Below are positions 41,013 through 49,714 of a DNA stretch of 51,261 nucleotides, piece by piece. The position numbers and the translations under genes were made by a program. A model generated the notes under the pieces. It ran no database searches, was not told where the DNA came from, and saw only the letters and a list, made by a program, of their open reading frames with translations. The DNA comes from Phycisphaerales bacterium UBA2218 (GTDB lineage Bacteria > Planctomycetota > Phycisphaerae > Sedimentisphaerales > Anaerobacaceae): the NCBI GenBank assembly GCA_002327785.1, contig DCUI01000093.1, forward strand, positions 1 through 51,261, given 5' to 3'. How positions within the stretch are numbered: position 1 is the stretch's first letter; each line of letters begins with the position of its first letter.

Positions 41013-43013
41013 TCATGCTCCGGCCTGCAACGGCTCGATTCGACTCAACAGCTCTCCGGCGAGCGTGGTCTTGCTCTTGATGTGCTCACGAATCTGCCCG
41101 ACAAACCCGTCGGCCTCGAATGTGCCGCGGACGGCCGCGAAGTCACCCTGCCTGGCAACCTCATCGCCGTCGACGCCGAAGCCGGTCTGGACGATCCCCG
41201 AGAATTCCTTTCTCGCGTCTTCGTACAGCAGGTCGTCGAGCCTCACGACCGCTTTCTCCCACCGGTTCGTCAACTCGACGACATCGTCGGCGGTCATCTC
41301 ATCGAGGGTTCTACCCAACTGCTGTTGCAGGACCTTCGCCGCCCACGTCCACTCATACTCCGGGTAGTCCTCGTGCACGGAGCCAAACCGGGCGTCCAGC
41401 GCGTCGAGCGATTGGACGACGCCGGCTTCGATATCGTCGAGCAGTTGCAGCACGACCTCCTCCGGCGCGAGCATGCCGGCCAGGTCGATCCACTTTCCCA
41501 GGCCGATGGTCGTCGTGGGTCGCAGAGCGGCCCGCATCTCCTGGACATCGGCGAATCGCTTGTTTTCCAGCCGCTTGATCAGGCAGTTGCCGATAAACTT
41601 GTCGATGCCGAGTTGGTACAGGCCGATGCCCCGCTCCAGGGCGTGGTTGGGGATCTTGACGCTTTGATAGATGAAATAGTCGGATGTCGGCCCGGCAGCC
41701 GCCTTGAGCTTGCACAGCAGGTCCCGGCCGTTGATCATCTTCTGGACCGTGTAGGGGCTCAGGAGCTTGAAGTTGATGTGGTCCAGCTTCCTGGGGTCCT
41801 TTCGGCGGTCACGCTGAGGCCACTTGCGGGCATCGCGAACCGTCCCGACGCTTCGGAGGTTCACGCCCGGGGCCAGCACGCTCTCGTCCTCATGCTCGAT
41901 CAAATAGGAAAACGGCAGATCCGAGGTGTCCGAGTTGCGATAGTGGCGGCCCATGACCACGGTGAACGGACCGACCTTGGCGGGCCAGAGCATGTAGGAG
42001 TCGCTGCCGGTCTTGGAACCCCGTTCGACGACGCCCTGGTGGACGGGCCCGAGCTTGTACATGTGGTTGCTCTGGTTGGTGCCGCTGCCGGCGTTGAGGA
42101 AGGAGAACAGACCGGCGATCAGGAGCGTGGACTTGTGATGTGTGACGGTGTAGGGGCCGGCGAAGATCGCGCAGGCCTCCCCGTGGAAGCCGCCGCAATT
42201 GGCGAAAAAGACGGAGTTCTCCGCCGAGTACTGCTTGGACAGGACGCAGCCCTGCCCGACGAAGCAATGACAGATGATCGTCCCGTCGGTGATCTTCGAC
42301 CCGCTGGCGACGATAAAATCGTCGGCATAGACGCCCGGCCCGATATAGACCGGGTCTTCGATGCAACTGTTGACCGAGCCGTTCTCGAGCCGATTGACGC
42401 CCTCGATGACTGCGCCCGGCCCGATTCGGACGTTCTTGAGCAGCCGCGAGTTCATGATCCGCGCCCCTTTGGCCACCCGCCCCATGGAGGACCGTACGGA
42501 CGCCGTGTAGCCGGCAATCATGGCCTTGAGCCTCTCGATCACCTTGGGCCGGTGCCGGTAGAACGCCAGCACGTAGGCCGTATGGGCGCTGAGGTGGTCG
42601 TAGATCGGGATCTCCCGGCCGCCTGCCTCGTTCACCGCGGCAACCGGCGTCCCGTTCCCGAACGAGCTTTCCCCCTCGACCACCAGCAGGTCGATGTTGT
42701 CGATGACGACATCGTCCTCGAGAACGTAGTTCGCAATGTAATTGCGAACCGTGGAGATATAGACGTTGTCGCCGATGGTGCAGTTATGGATCGTGGCGTG
42801 GCGGATGCCGGCCGGCTTGGTGACGCCGCCGAAGAAGGAAACCCCCTTCTCGAACACGCCGAGGCGGACATCTCCGCAGAAATGGGTTGTATGTACCCGG
42901 TCGGCTCGGAACCCCTCGGCGACCTGCACGCGGGACCAGTCATCGCAGGTGCATCCTTGTTCTGATAATCGAGCGATCTCGGCCGTCGATAGGGCTCGCC
43001 ATTGTGGTTCCAT
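41013..43013 (-). CDS. DUF4954 family left-handed beta-helix protein
   Basis: 666 residues. The N-terminal half contains hexapeptide-type repeats (IHNCTIGDNVYISTVRNYIANYVLEDD, LKNVRIGPGAVIEG, YIGPGVYADDFIVASGS) typical of left-handed beta-helices, and FFANCGGFHGEACAIFAGPYTVTHHKSTLLIAG is a hallmark stretch of DUF4954. The C-terminal half is helical. Members occur in Phycisphaerae, Bacteroidetes and spirochaetes, and are sometimes linked to sugar-nucleotide metabolism; the reaction is not known to me. Upstream of nagB on the same strand, which suggests a carbohydrate role. Confidence 0.88.
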   Translation of the reverse strand: MEPQWRALSTAEIARLSEQGCTCDDWSRVQVAEGFRADRVHTTHFCGDVRLGVFEKGVSFFGGVTKPAGIRHATIHNCTIGDNVYISTVRNYIANYVLEDDVVIDNIDLLVVEGESSFGNGTPVAAVNEAGGREIPIYDHLSAHTAYVLAFYRHRPKVIERLKAMIAGYTASVRSSMGRVAKGARIMNSRLLKNVRIGPGAVIEGVNRLENGSVNSCIEDPVYIGPGVYADDFIVASGSKITDGTIICHCFVGQGCVLSKQYSAENSVFFANCGGFHGEACAIFAGPYTVTHHKSTLLIAGLFSFLNAGSGTNQSNHMYKLGPVHQGVVERGSKTGSDSYMLWPAKVGPFTVVMGRHYRNSDTSDLPFSYLIEHEDESVLAPGVNLRSVGTVRDARKWPQRDRRKDPRKLDHINFKLLSPYTVQKMINGRDLLCKLKAAAGPTSDYFIYQSVKIPNHALERGIGLYQLGIDKFIGNCLIKRLENKRFADVQEMRAALRPTTTIGLGKWIDLAGMLAPEEVVLQLLDDIEAGVVQSLDALDARFGSVHEDYPEYEWTWAAKVLQQQLGRTLDEMTADDVVELTNRWEKAVVRLDDLLYEDARKEFSGIVQTGFGVDGDEVARQGDFAAVRGTFEADGFVGQIREHIKSKTTLAGELLSRIEPLQAGA

Positions 43014-43229
43014 CGATTTCCTTTCTACTCACGGTCGACGTCAGGAACTGGCCCAGGACGATTATAAGACCGCCGCGAATATAGCGGCGCCCACGCCGGC
43101 GGTCAAGGCGCTCGTGCGAGCGAATTACGGACCCAAGAAATGGCGAATTTCGGATCGAGGGAGGGCGGACCGCCCGCCGGGACCCGCGCAGCCCGCCTCC
43201 GCGCAAAAAAACTTGCGGACACGCGTGAC

Positions 43230-43258
43230 ATTTTGCATAAAATCTGGAGTCGTATACT
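43230..43258 (+). promoter_or_regulatory. Possible promoter in the 43014-43352 gap
   Basis: TATACT at 43253-43258 stands in an otherwise GC-rich region, with TTTTGC 16 bases upstream. It could drive the gene at 43353. The rest of the 339-base gap shows no gene. Assignment is weak. Confidence 0.25.
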
Positions 43259-43352
43259 GACGACTGCCGATGAAACAGGGTATAACAAGATGCCCTGCGG
43301 TGAGGTCCCAGTTTGCATGTGTGGTGCAGCTTCACAAACGGCAGGGTCGAGA

Positions 43353-43898
43353 ATGGACGACTTTCCTATGTCGAACCAGCCAAGGGTTGTGAAGGTCTTA
43401 GGCGCGCTGTTGGTTTCCATGACGGTGGGGGCATTCGTGCTGATGGCCCTCGGGAACAACCCTCCTTCGGCCGGTCCCTTCTGCCTGTCCGCATACTATC
43501 GGCTCACCTCCGTGGATCAGGCCGTGCGATCGAAGGCCTGCCAGGCGCCCAATCGTTGGACCAGCATCGAGATATTCTTCAGCGGGACCAAGAGTGGCGG
43601 CCTGCAACGGTCGGCCGGCGCGATTGACTCGATTTGTCACTTCGTCGTCTGCAACGGCGACGGCGACGGCGACGGCGAGATTCAGGCTACCGAACAGTGG
43701 CAGAAGCAGTGGGCCATCCAGCCCAGCCGGACTTGGCAGGGCTCGGACAAGACGATCCGCATCTGCCTGATCGGCGACGGCGCCCACACACTGCCCACTG
43801 ACTATCAACTGAAGCGATTGGAAATGCTCCTGGAAGCACTCTGCAGGAAATTTCATATCCCCGCCGAGTCGGTGTATCTGCCGACCGATTGCCAGTAG
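43353..43898 (+). CDS. Membrane-anchored degenerate amidase/PGRP-like protein
   Basis: 181 residues from ATG 43353 (AGGG upstream). A signal anchor lies at about 12-38. Residues about 70-180 recall the Amidase_2/peptidoglycan-recognition fold: YRLTSVDQ...WTSIEIFFSGT, CHFVVCNGDGDGDGEIQATEQWQKQW, then DKTIRICLIGD and QLKRLEMLLEALCRKFHIP. The usual zinc ligands are mostly lost, so it may bind rather than cut cell-wall fragments. A run of three GGCGAC trinucleotide pairs encodes GDGDGDGE. Family assignment is by pattern only. Confidence 0.6.
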   Translation: MDDFPMSNQPRVVKVLGALLVSMTVGAFVLMALGNNPPSAGPFCLSAYYRLTSVDQAVRSKACQAPNRWTSIEIFFSGTKSGGLQRSAGAIDSICHFVVCNGDGDGDGEIQATEQWQKQWAIQPSRTWQGSDKTIRICLIGDGAHTLPTDYQLKRLEMLLEALCRKFHIPAESVYLPTDCQ

Positions 43899-44089
43899 CC
43901 GCAACTCTTCGGCAAGTCCCCCACGTCGGATATGGCCCCCCATCTTGCCTGGTTTCACCCGGATTCTTTATGCGGACCCTGCGAGGATACACGACAAGAT
44001 CGTCTCGAGGCATACCCATGACCGGTGGGTGCCGCGCCCAAGCGCAGCTCGAGCGTGTCTTCATACGCCATGGAACGCACGGAGACGAA

Positions 44090-44113
44090 CACGGTCAAAC
44101 TCGTTTGACCGTG
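44090..44113. repeat. Perfect 11-bp palindrome with 2-base spacer
   Basis: CACGGTCAAAC TC GTTTGACCGTG, within the 345-base gap 43899-44243 upstream of recJ. No T-run, so an operator is more likely than a terminator. Nothing else is supported in that gap. Confidence 0.6.
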
Positions 44114-44243
44114 CCACCCACCTAACGGCCACTTTCTTGTCGTACAGTCCCCGCACCCCGCACGCTGGAACCAGCGGAAGCTTGCCTGTACATACCGCCA
44201 TGTGATATAAGGAAGGCTTTGGCACAGCTTTTGGAATACAGGC

Positions 44244-46013
44244 ATGGCGTACACAAAGCAAATGCCGTCTCCGGCAGGGATGCAGAAGATCGAGTGGGTG
44301 ATCCCGCCCGCGGACGAACGCACGGAGCAACTCGCCAGGTCATTGAAGATTTCGCCGCTGATCGCGCAGATCCTCATCAATCGGGGAGTGACCGAGGCTC
44401 ATGAAGGCAGCATCTTCCTGCAGCCCAAGCTCACCGAGCTGCTCCGGCCGGCCCGGATGCCCGGGATCGCCCCGGCCGTCGCCCGCCTCAAGCAAGCCAT
44501 CGAAAAGAAAGAGAAGATCACCGTCTACGGCGATTACGACGTCGACGGCATCACCGGTGTCTCCATCCTCTGGGAGCTGCTGACGCTGCTCGGGGCCCAG
44601 GTTGACTACTACATCCCCCACCGGATCGACGAAGGTTATGGTCTCAATGAGGACGCGGTCCGGTCCCTGGCCGAGGCGGGCACCCGCCTGCTGATCACGG
44701 TCGATTGCGGGATCTCGGCGCTGGCGGCGGCGGACCTGTCCAGGCAGCTCGGCGTGGACCTGATCGTCACCGACCATCACCAGCCCGGCCCGGATCTACC
44801 CGGCGCCGTGGCCATCGTCCACCCGGCGCTGGAGTCGTCCTATCCCAACCAGGATTCGGCCGGAGCGATGGTGGCCTACAAGCTGGCCTGGGCGGTGGCT
44901 GAGGAGTTCAGCCGGGGCCCGCGCCTCGAGCCGAAACTCCGCGAGTTCATGCTCCGCGCCACGACGCTGGCGGCCATCGGGACGGTCGCCGATGTCGTCG
45001 ATCTGCGGGGCGAGAACCGCGTGCTCACGCGGTTTGGACTGATGTCCGTGGCCGACAGCAAGCTGTGCGGCCTCCAGGCCCTGATCCAGTCGGCCGGACT
45101 GGCGGGAAAGGGCGTGGATAGCACCGCGATCGGCTTTCGGCTGGCCCCGGTGCTCAATGCGGCCGGCCGGATGGGGCACGCCCGACTGGCGGTCGAGCTG
45201 CTCACGAGCACCACCGAGATGCGGGCCATGCAGATCGCCGACTATCTCAAGGACCAGAACATCCAGCGGCAGCAATGTGAACGCAAAATACTCAAACAGG
45301 CCTGCGAGATCGTCGTCGAGCGGGGGCTCAATCATCCGGACCGGCGAAGCATCGTCCTGGCCGCCGAAGGCTGGCACACGGGCGTCCTGGGCATCGTTGC
45401 CTCCCGGCTCGTGGACAGGTTCTTCCGCCCGGCGATCATGATCAATGCCTCGCGGAACGAGAACGGCGCAGCCCAGGGCTCGGCCCGCTCGATTCCGGGT
45501 TTCTGCATGCTCAGCGCGATCGAGGCGTGCTCGGCGCACCTGACGAGCTTCGGGGGCCACAAGATGGCGGCGGGGCTGACGTTGCCGCCGGAGAGGATCG
45601 AGGCGTTCGCCGTGGATTTCGAGGCCTACGCCGCCGGCCATCTCCGGGAGGACGACATGGTCGCCAAGATGCACATCGACGCACTGGTTCCGCTGCGACA
45701 GTTCACTCGCGATGTCGTCCATCAGCTCGACCTGCTCGGACCGTTCGGGGAGGGCAATCCCAAGCCTGTGTTCGCGACGAAGGGCGTCCGGCTGGCCGCG
45801 GCCCCGCGCCGGTGCGGGTCCACGAACGACCACCTCCAGTTCGTCATCACCGACAACACCGCCACGATCCGCTGCGTGGGCTTCCGCATGGGCGGCCTCG
45901 AGAAGAAGCTGGTCGACAACGAGTACTTCAACATCGCCTACGAGGCCCAGCTCAACCACTACAACGGCAACACCACCGTCGAGTTCATCGCAGTGGACAT
46001 TCAGTTCGAGTAG
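44244..46013 (+). CDS. recJ: Single-stranded-DNA-specific exonuclease RecJ
   Basis: 589 residues. DHH-superfamily motifs: GDYDVDG (96-102), LITVDCGIS, VTDHHQPG (about 174-181), and the DHHA1 motif GGHKMAAG (near 440). The C-terminal OB-fold domain ends in the usual beta-rich segment. Degrades single-stranded DNA 5' to 3' in recombination and mismatch repair. Size and motif order are those of bacterial RecJ. Followed 38 bases later by the AAA ATPase-DUF4276 pair. Confidence 0.96.
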   Translation: MAYTKQMPSPAGMQKIEWVIPPADERTEQLARSLKISPLIAQILINRGVTEAHEGSIFLQPKLTELLRPARMPGIAPAVARLKQAIEKKEKITVYGDYDVDGITGVSILWELLTLLGAQVDYYIPHRIDEGYGLNEDAVRSLAEAGTRLLITVDCGISALAAADLSRQLGVDLIVTDHHQPGPDLPGAVAIVHPALESSYPNQDSAGAMVAYKLAWAVAEEFSRGPRLEPKLREFMLRATTLAAIGTVADVVDLRGENRVLTRFGLMSVADSKLCGLQALIQSAGLAGKGVDSTAIGFRLAPVLNAAGRMGHARLAVELLTSTTEMRAMQIADYLKDQNIQRQQCERKILKQACEIVVERGLNHPDRRSIVLAAEGWHTGVLGIVASRLVDRFFRPAIMINASRNENGAAQGSARSIPGFCMLSAIEACSAHLTSFGGHKMAAGLTLPPERIEAFAVDFEAYAAGHLREDDMVAKMHIDALVPLRQFTRDVVHQLDLLGPFGEGNPKPVFATKGVRLAAAPRRCGSTNDHLQFVITDNTATIRCVGFRMGGLEKKLVDNEYFNIAYEAQLNHYNGNTTVEFIAVDIQFE

Positions 46014-46051
46014 GTGTCGATCATTTATGAGACGTCAAGAGGAGTGGGAGT

Positions 46052-47224
46052 ATGTTGCTGCTGCGTGAGATCAAAGCCACGAACCTTCTGTCTTTCGGTC
46101 CCCAAAGCAATCCTCTGGAGCTTCGTCCGCTGAACGTCCTGATTGGACCGAATGGATCGGGCAAATCAAACCTCCTGGAGGCAATCAGCCTTCTCCGTGC
46201 GGCACCGACACATCTTGCAGCACCCGTCCGCGATGGAGGCGGAATCCGGGACTGGATATGGAAGGGTTCACCGAAGGCAACGGCCGCACTTGAGGTTGTG
46301 GTCGAGAACCCGGTAGGCAGGCAACCTCTCCGCCACTCCATAGAGTTCACAGAATCGTCCCAGAAGTTCGAACTGGTCGATGAGCGGATTGAGAACACAG
46401 AATCCTACCCTGGACGGGATGGGGTCTACTTCTACTATCGCTTTCAGAAGGGCCGCCCCGTCCTCAACATTCGAGATGAAGAGGAACGCCACCTCCAGAG
46501 GGAGGAAGTGTCATACGACGAGTCAATTCTATCGCAACGAAAGGACCCCGACCAATATCCTGAGATTACCTATCTGGGGCAGGCGTATGCACGTATTCGC
46601 CAGTACCGTGAGTGGTCCTTCGGCCGATTCACGGTACCGCGCCAGCCGCAGAAGGCCGACCAAGCCAATGACTTCCTTGAGTCAGATTGCGCTAACATTG
46701 GGCTTGTTCTGAATCGGTTGCGGCGAGATCCAGTTACCAAACGCGACATCCTTGAGGGTCTCAGACAACTCTACGGCGGCATTGAGGACTATGACGTGTC
46801 TATCGAGGGAGGTACCGTCCAAGTCTTCTTTCATGAGACTGGTCTGGTGAGCCCGGTACCGGCGACGCGTCTCTCGGACGGCACGCTCCGGTATCTCTGT
46901 CTGTTGGCTGTGTTGTGCCATCCGTCCCCGCCCCCGTTGATTTGCATCGAGGAGCCTGAGTTGGGATTGCACCCAGACATCATACCGACCCTTGCCCGCC
47001 TTCTGAGGGCCGCATCCGAGCGAAGTCAGTTAGTGGTAACGACCCACTCGGACATTCTCATCGACGAGTTCAGCGACCAGCCAGAATCCGTCGTCGTGTG
47101 CGAGAAATCGGAAGGGCAGACCGTCATGAAACGCCTTGATGGCCAAGTACTCCAAGAGTGGCTCGAGAAGTACCGACTCGGTCAGCTCTGGACCCAAGGT
47201 GAGATTGGGGGGGTACGCTGGTGA
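46052..47224 (+). CDS. OLD/RloA-like AAA ATPase (AAA_21 type)
   Basis: 390 residues. Walker A IGPNGSGKSN (31-40), ABC-type signature LSDGTLRYLCLLAVL (about 275-289), Walker B LICIEEPELGLHP (about 298-310) and H-loop VVTTHSDILIDEF. The architecture is the AAA_21/AAA_15 group of predicted ATPases that pair with a TOPRIM nuclease, as in OLD, PARIS and retron Ec78-like systems. The stop overlaps the GTG start of the DUF4276 gene, so the two are coupled. It probably senses invading DNA or proteins. Coupled two-gene defence role is inferred. Confidence 0.88.
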   Translation: MLLLREIKATNLLSFGPQSNPLELRPLNVLIGPNGSGKSNLLEAISLLRAAPTHLAAPVRDGGGIRDWIWKGSPKATAALEVVVENPVGRQPLRHSIEFTESSQKFELVDERIENTESYPGRDGVYFYYRFQKGRPVLNIRDEEERHLQREEVSYDESILSQRKDPDQYPEITYLGQAYARIRQYREWSFGRFTVPRQPQKADQANDFLESDCANIGLVLNRLRRDPVTKRDILEGLRQLYGGIEDYDVSIEGGTVQVFFHETGLVSPVPATRLSDGTLRYLCLLAVLCHPSPPPLICIEEPELGLHPDIIPTLARLLRAASERSQLVVTTHSDILIDEFSDQPESVVVCEKSEGQTVMKRLDGQVLQEWLEKYRLGQLWTQGEIGGVRW

Positions 47225-47823
47225 GAGTAAAACTCTATATCGAGGGAGGTGGAGATAGAGCGTCAGAACAGAGTAAGTGCCGCGAGGGTTTTCGGAAACT
47301 GCTGGAACGCGCAGGATTTGAGGGTCGTATGCCGTCCACTAATGCATGCGGCGGTCGCAATGCAACCTATGACAAGTTCAAGACAGCGTTGCGCGCAGCG
47401 TCAAGAAAGGGCGAGTATCCCGTCCTGCTCGTGGACAGCGAGGCGCCGGTCAATGAGGCCCCGTGGCAGCATCTGCGGTATCGAGATGGGTGGGAACGCC
47501 CCGCCGGGGCAGACGATGACCAGGCCCAATTGATGGTCCAATGCATGGAGACTTGGTGTCTTGCCGACAGAAAGACCCTGCGGAACTTCTTCGGTAGCCG
47601 CCTTCGGGAGAACGCCCTGCCATCGCTGGACGACCTCGAAACGAGGGCGAAGGAGACCGTGCAAGAGGCGCTTGCCGACGCGACACGCGATTGCGGGCGG
47701 CAGAGGGGCTACGAGAAGGGCAGGCGCTCCTTCAGACTACTCGGCCAACTGGACCCGGCGGAACTCAAGGAGCATCTGCCGCACTTCGTCCGTCTTTGCC
47801 GGATGCTCGACGCGCGATTGTGA
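47221..47823 (+). CDS. DUF4276 family TOPRIM-like protein
   Basis: 200 residues from GTG 47221. LYIEGGGD at the N-terminus supplies the conserved TOPRIM glutamate (Glu8), and VLLVDSEAP is the second acidic motif, D-S-E where classical TOPRIM has D-x-D. MVQCMETWCLAD and a helical C-terminus follow, as in DUF4276. Partner of the AAA ATPase through a four-base overlap. Predicted nuclease or nucleotide-cleaving effector held in check by the ATPase; the activity itself has not been shown for this family to my knowledge. Confidence 0.85.
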   Translation: MRVKLYIEGGGDRASEQSKCREGFRKLLERAGFEGRMPSTNACGGRNATYDKFKTALRAASRKGEYPVLLVDSEAPVNEAPWQHLRYRDGWERPAGADDDQAQLMVQCMETWCLADRKTLRNFFGSRLRENALPSLDDLETRAKETVQEALADATRDCGRQRGYEKGRRSFRLLGQLDPAELKEHLPHFVRLCRMLDARL

Positions 47824-47943
47824 TGAGGGCAACTCACGGTTGGCAAAGAACCATCATAAGTTGCAGAATGACCTGTGATTCTGCCATGTTGACTTTGCAG
47901 AATGCGAGGTTTCGACGGATTACGGGCTGAGGCACACTGTGTT

Positions 47944-49443
47944 CTACTTGGCCCTTTCCGCCTTGATCTTCTCGATCTGGAACTGGCCGAGGGCGGTGGC
48001 CATGTTGAAGAAGTCGCCCGGCTCGCCGTTGCCGACGGCCAGCGCGATGTGGCCTGCGTCGTAGCCGCCGCGATGGCTGCTCTTGAAGGCGGCGTCCAGG
48101 CCAATCCACTTGCCCCCCTTGTCCTGTTTATCACCGCCGACGTAGGCTTGCGTCCAAGCATGGCCGCCGAAGCCCTGCATGCCGCCCCATTCCTGCACGT
48201 AGGCGACGCCGACCACGACCTGCGAGGGGATGCCGACCGCCCGGCACATCGCCGCCGTCAGGACCGCGAACTCCGAGCAGTCGCCCTGACGGCTCTCGAC
48301 CACTTCGGCCGCCGAAGCGTAACCCACGGAGAGACTCTTGTTGTCGATGTACTGCGCGACGAAGGATTCGATCCGGCGGGCCGCTTCGGCCGCGTCCTTC
48401 GTATCGCCGACCGCCTTGCGGGCCAGCGCTACGATCTGCTCGTTGTCGCTCTGCAGGAACCGCGTCGGCTTTGTGGCTTCGAGCAATTGGGGATTGCTCC
48501 CCTTGTAGGGGAGTGTGCCGCCCGTCGGGGCCGCCGCCGGCCGGACCTCCAGGATCACCTTGCCGTCCGGTCGGCGAGTGGCTCTCTGGTTATCGGTCGA
48601 GGGAATCGCAAAATCGGCGGTCTTGCCCGGGTTCAATGTGTAGGTGATCGCGGCGATCGAACGGATGTTCTCGATCGGCTCGGGGCTCTTCACGAACATC
48701 CTGTCGATCAGATCCAGAACGTCGTTGGTGCCCAGGGCGAACTCCTTCGGACAATCGATCATCTCGACCACCATGCCGGCGATCGGCACGATGCTCTTGA
48801 GGACCCGCATCTCGTCATCCACAAAGCTCGTGCTGAGTACCTCTCCGGCGCCGGGCATGTTCAAGGCGGTGGTTGTCTCCGTGAGCTTTACCACGCGGCC
48901 GAGCAGGTCCACTTCCCTCTTATCCTTGATCGTGACCTTGGCGGTTACGGCCTGCATGATCCCAGGGCTGAACAAGCTCGCCGTGTACTTCATGTCCGGC
49001 TTGAACCCTTTCTCGAGCGTCAGCAGACGCAACCCCTCGGCCATCAGCGCCCCCTCGGGCCACTGCATCGTGCTCTTCTGCTCGCTGCCCAGCGACGACG
49101 ACGTTACATCGACCACGCCGTTGTCGTTCACGACACCCACGACTTTCATCGTCATGGCCCCAAGGTGCTGAACGGACTCGAACCGAAGGGGCCTGCCGGC
49201 GGTCGTCTCAACACTCGTCTCCGTCATTTCGATAGTCACCGGAATCCCTATCCGACTGATGGTGATGCTCGCCTGTTCGCTCGTGGTGACCTCGTCGCCT
49301 TCCACGCTCCGCGTGTGGACCGAGTAACCGACCTTCTTGCCCTCCATGAAGACGGCCAGATAACCCGTCTCCTGCTCGGCAAAGGCTGGAGAACAGGCGA
49401 CCAGAAACAAACAGAAGACAACGGCACGTTTTGCTCTGAGCAT
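47944..49443 (-). CDS. Secreted transglutaminase-like protein
   Basis: 499 residues from ATG 49443 (AAGGAA upstream); signal peptide MLRAKRAVVFCLFLVACSPAFA. The first ~320 residues are beta-rich without a named family. Residues about 365-470 are a transglutaminase-like domain with catalytic triad Cys (RQGDCSEFAVL), His (GGHAWTQAYV) and Asp (WIGLDAAF). Such exported proteins are common in planctomycetes and may act as cysteine proteases or cross-linkers in the envelope. A stand-alone gene. Confidence 0.9.
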   Translation of the reverse strand: MLRAKRAVVFCLFLVACSPAFAEQETGYLAVFMEGKKVGYSVHTRSVEGDEVTTSEQASITISRIGIPVTIEMTETSVETTAGRPLRFESVQHLGAMTMKVVGVVNDNGVVDVTSSSLGSEQKSTMQWPEGALMAEGLRLLTLEKGFKPDMKYTASLFSPGIMQAVTAKVTIKDKREVDLLGRVVKLTETTTALNMPGAGEVLSTSFVDDEMRVLKSIVPIAGMVVEMIDCPKEFALGTNDVLDLIDRMFVKSPEPIENIRSIAAITYTLNPGKTADFAIPSTDNQRATRRPDGKVILEVRPAAAPTGGTLPYKGSNPQLLEATKPTRFLQSDNEQIVALARKAVGDTKDAAEAARRIESFVAQYIDNKSLSVGYASAAEVVESRQGDCSEFAVLTAAMCRAVGIPSQVVVGVAYVQEWGGMQGFGGHAWTQAYVGGDKQDKGGKWIGLDAAFKSSHRGGYDAGHIALAVGNGEPGDFFNMATALGQFQIEKIKAERAK

Positions 49444-49714
49444 AGGACGATTCCTTCCGAAGGTAGTATTCACGGCCACTTCCGCCAGGCGCAAGCTGTG
49501 TGCTCCACACTCGCCATGCACAACCTGTTCGTTCGACCCGCCTATTATACGCGCCGGACAGCCGTTTTTCATTCGAAATCGCCTGAAGTGCCGATAATCA
49601 CAGGGCCGACACACAGGGCTTTGCCCGGTTGCATCGCCAGCTTGTCTGGCGTAGAATGACAAACCTGCAAGGCTCTGACCCACTTGCACAATTCCACGTA
49701 TAGGACATTACAGA

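Noticed and set aside
40932..42965. 677-codon plus-strand ORF
   Set aside because: It is the antisense of the DUF4954 gene; long antisense ORFs arise from GC-rich codon use and this one has no motif.
47902..49659. 585-codon plus-strand ORF
   Set aside because: Shadow of the transglutaminase gene, which has a signal peptide and full catalytic triad on the minus strand.
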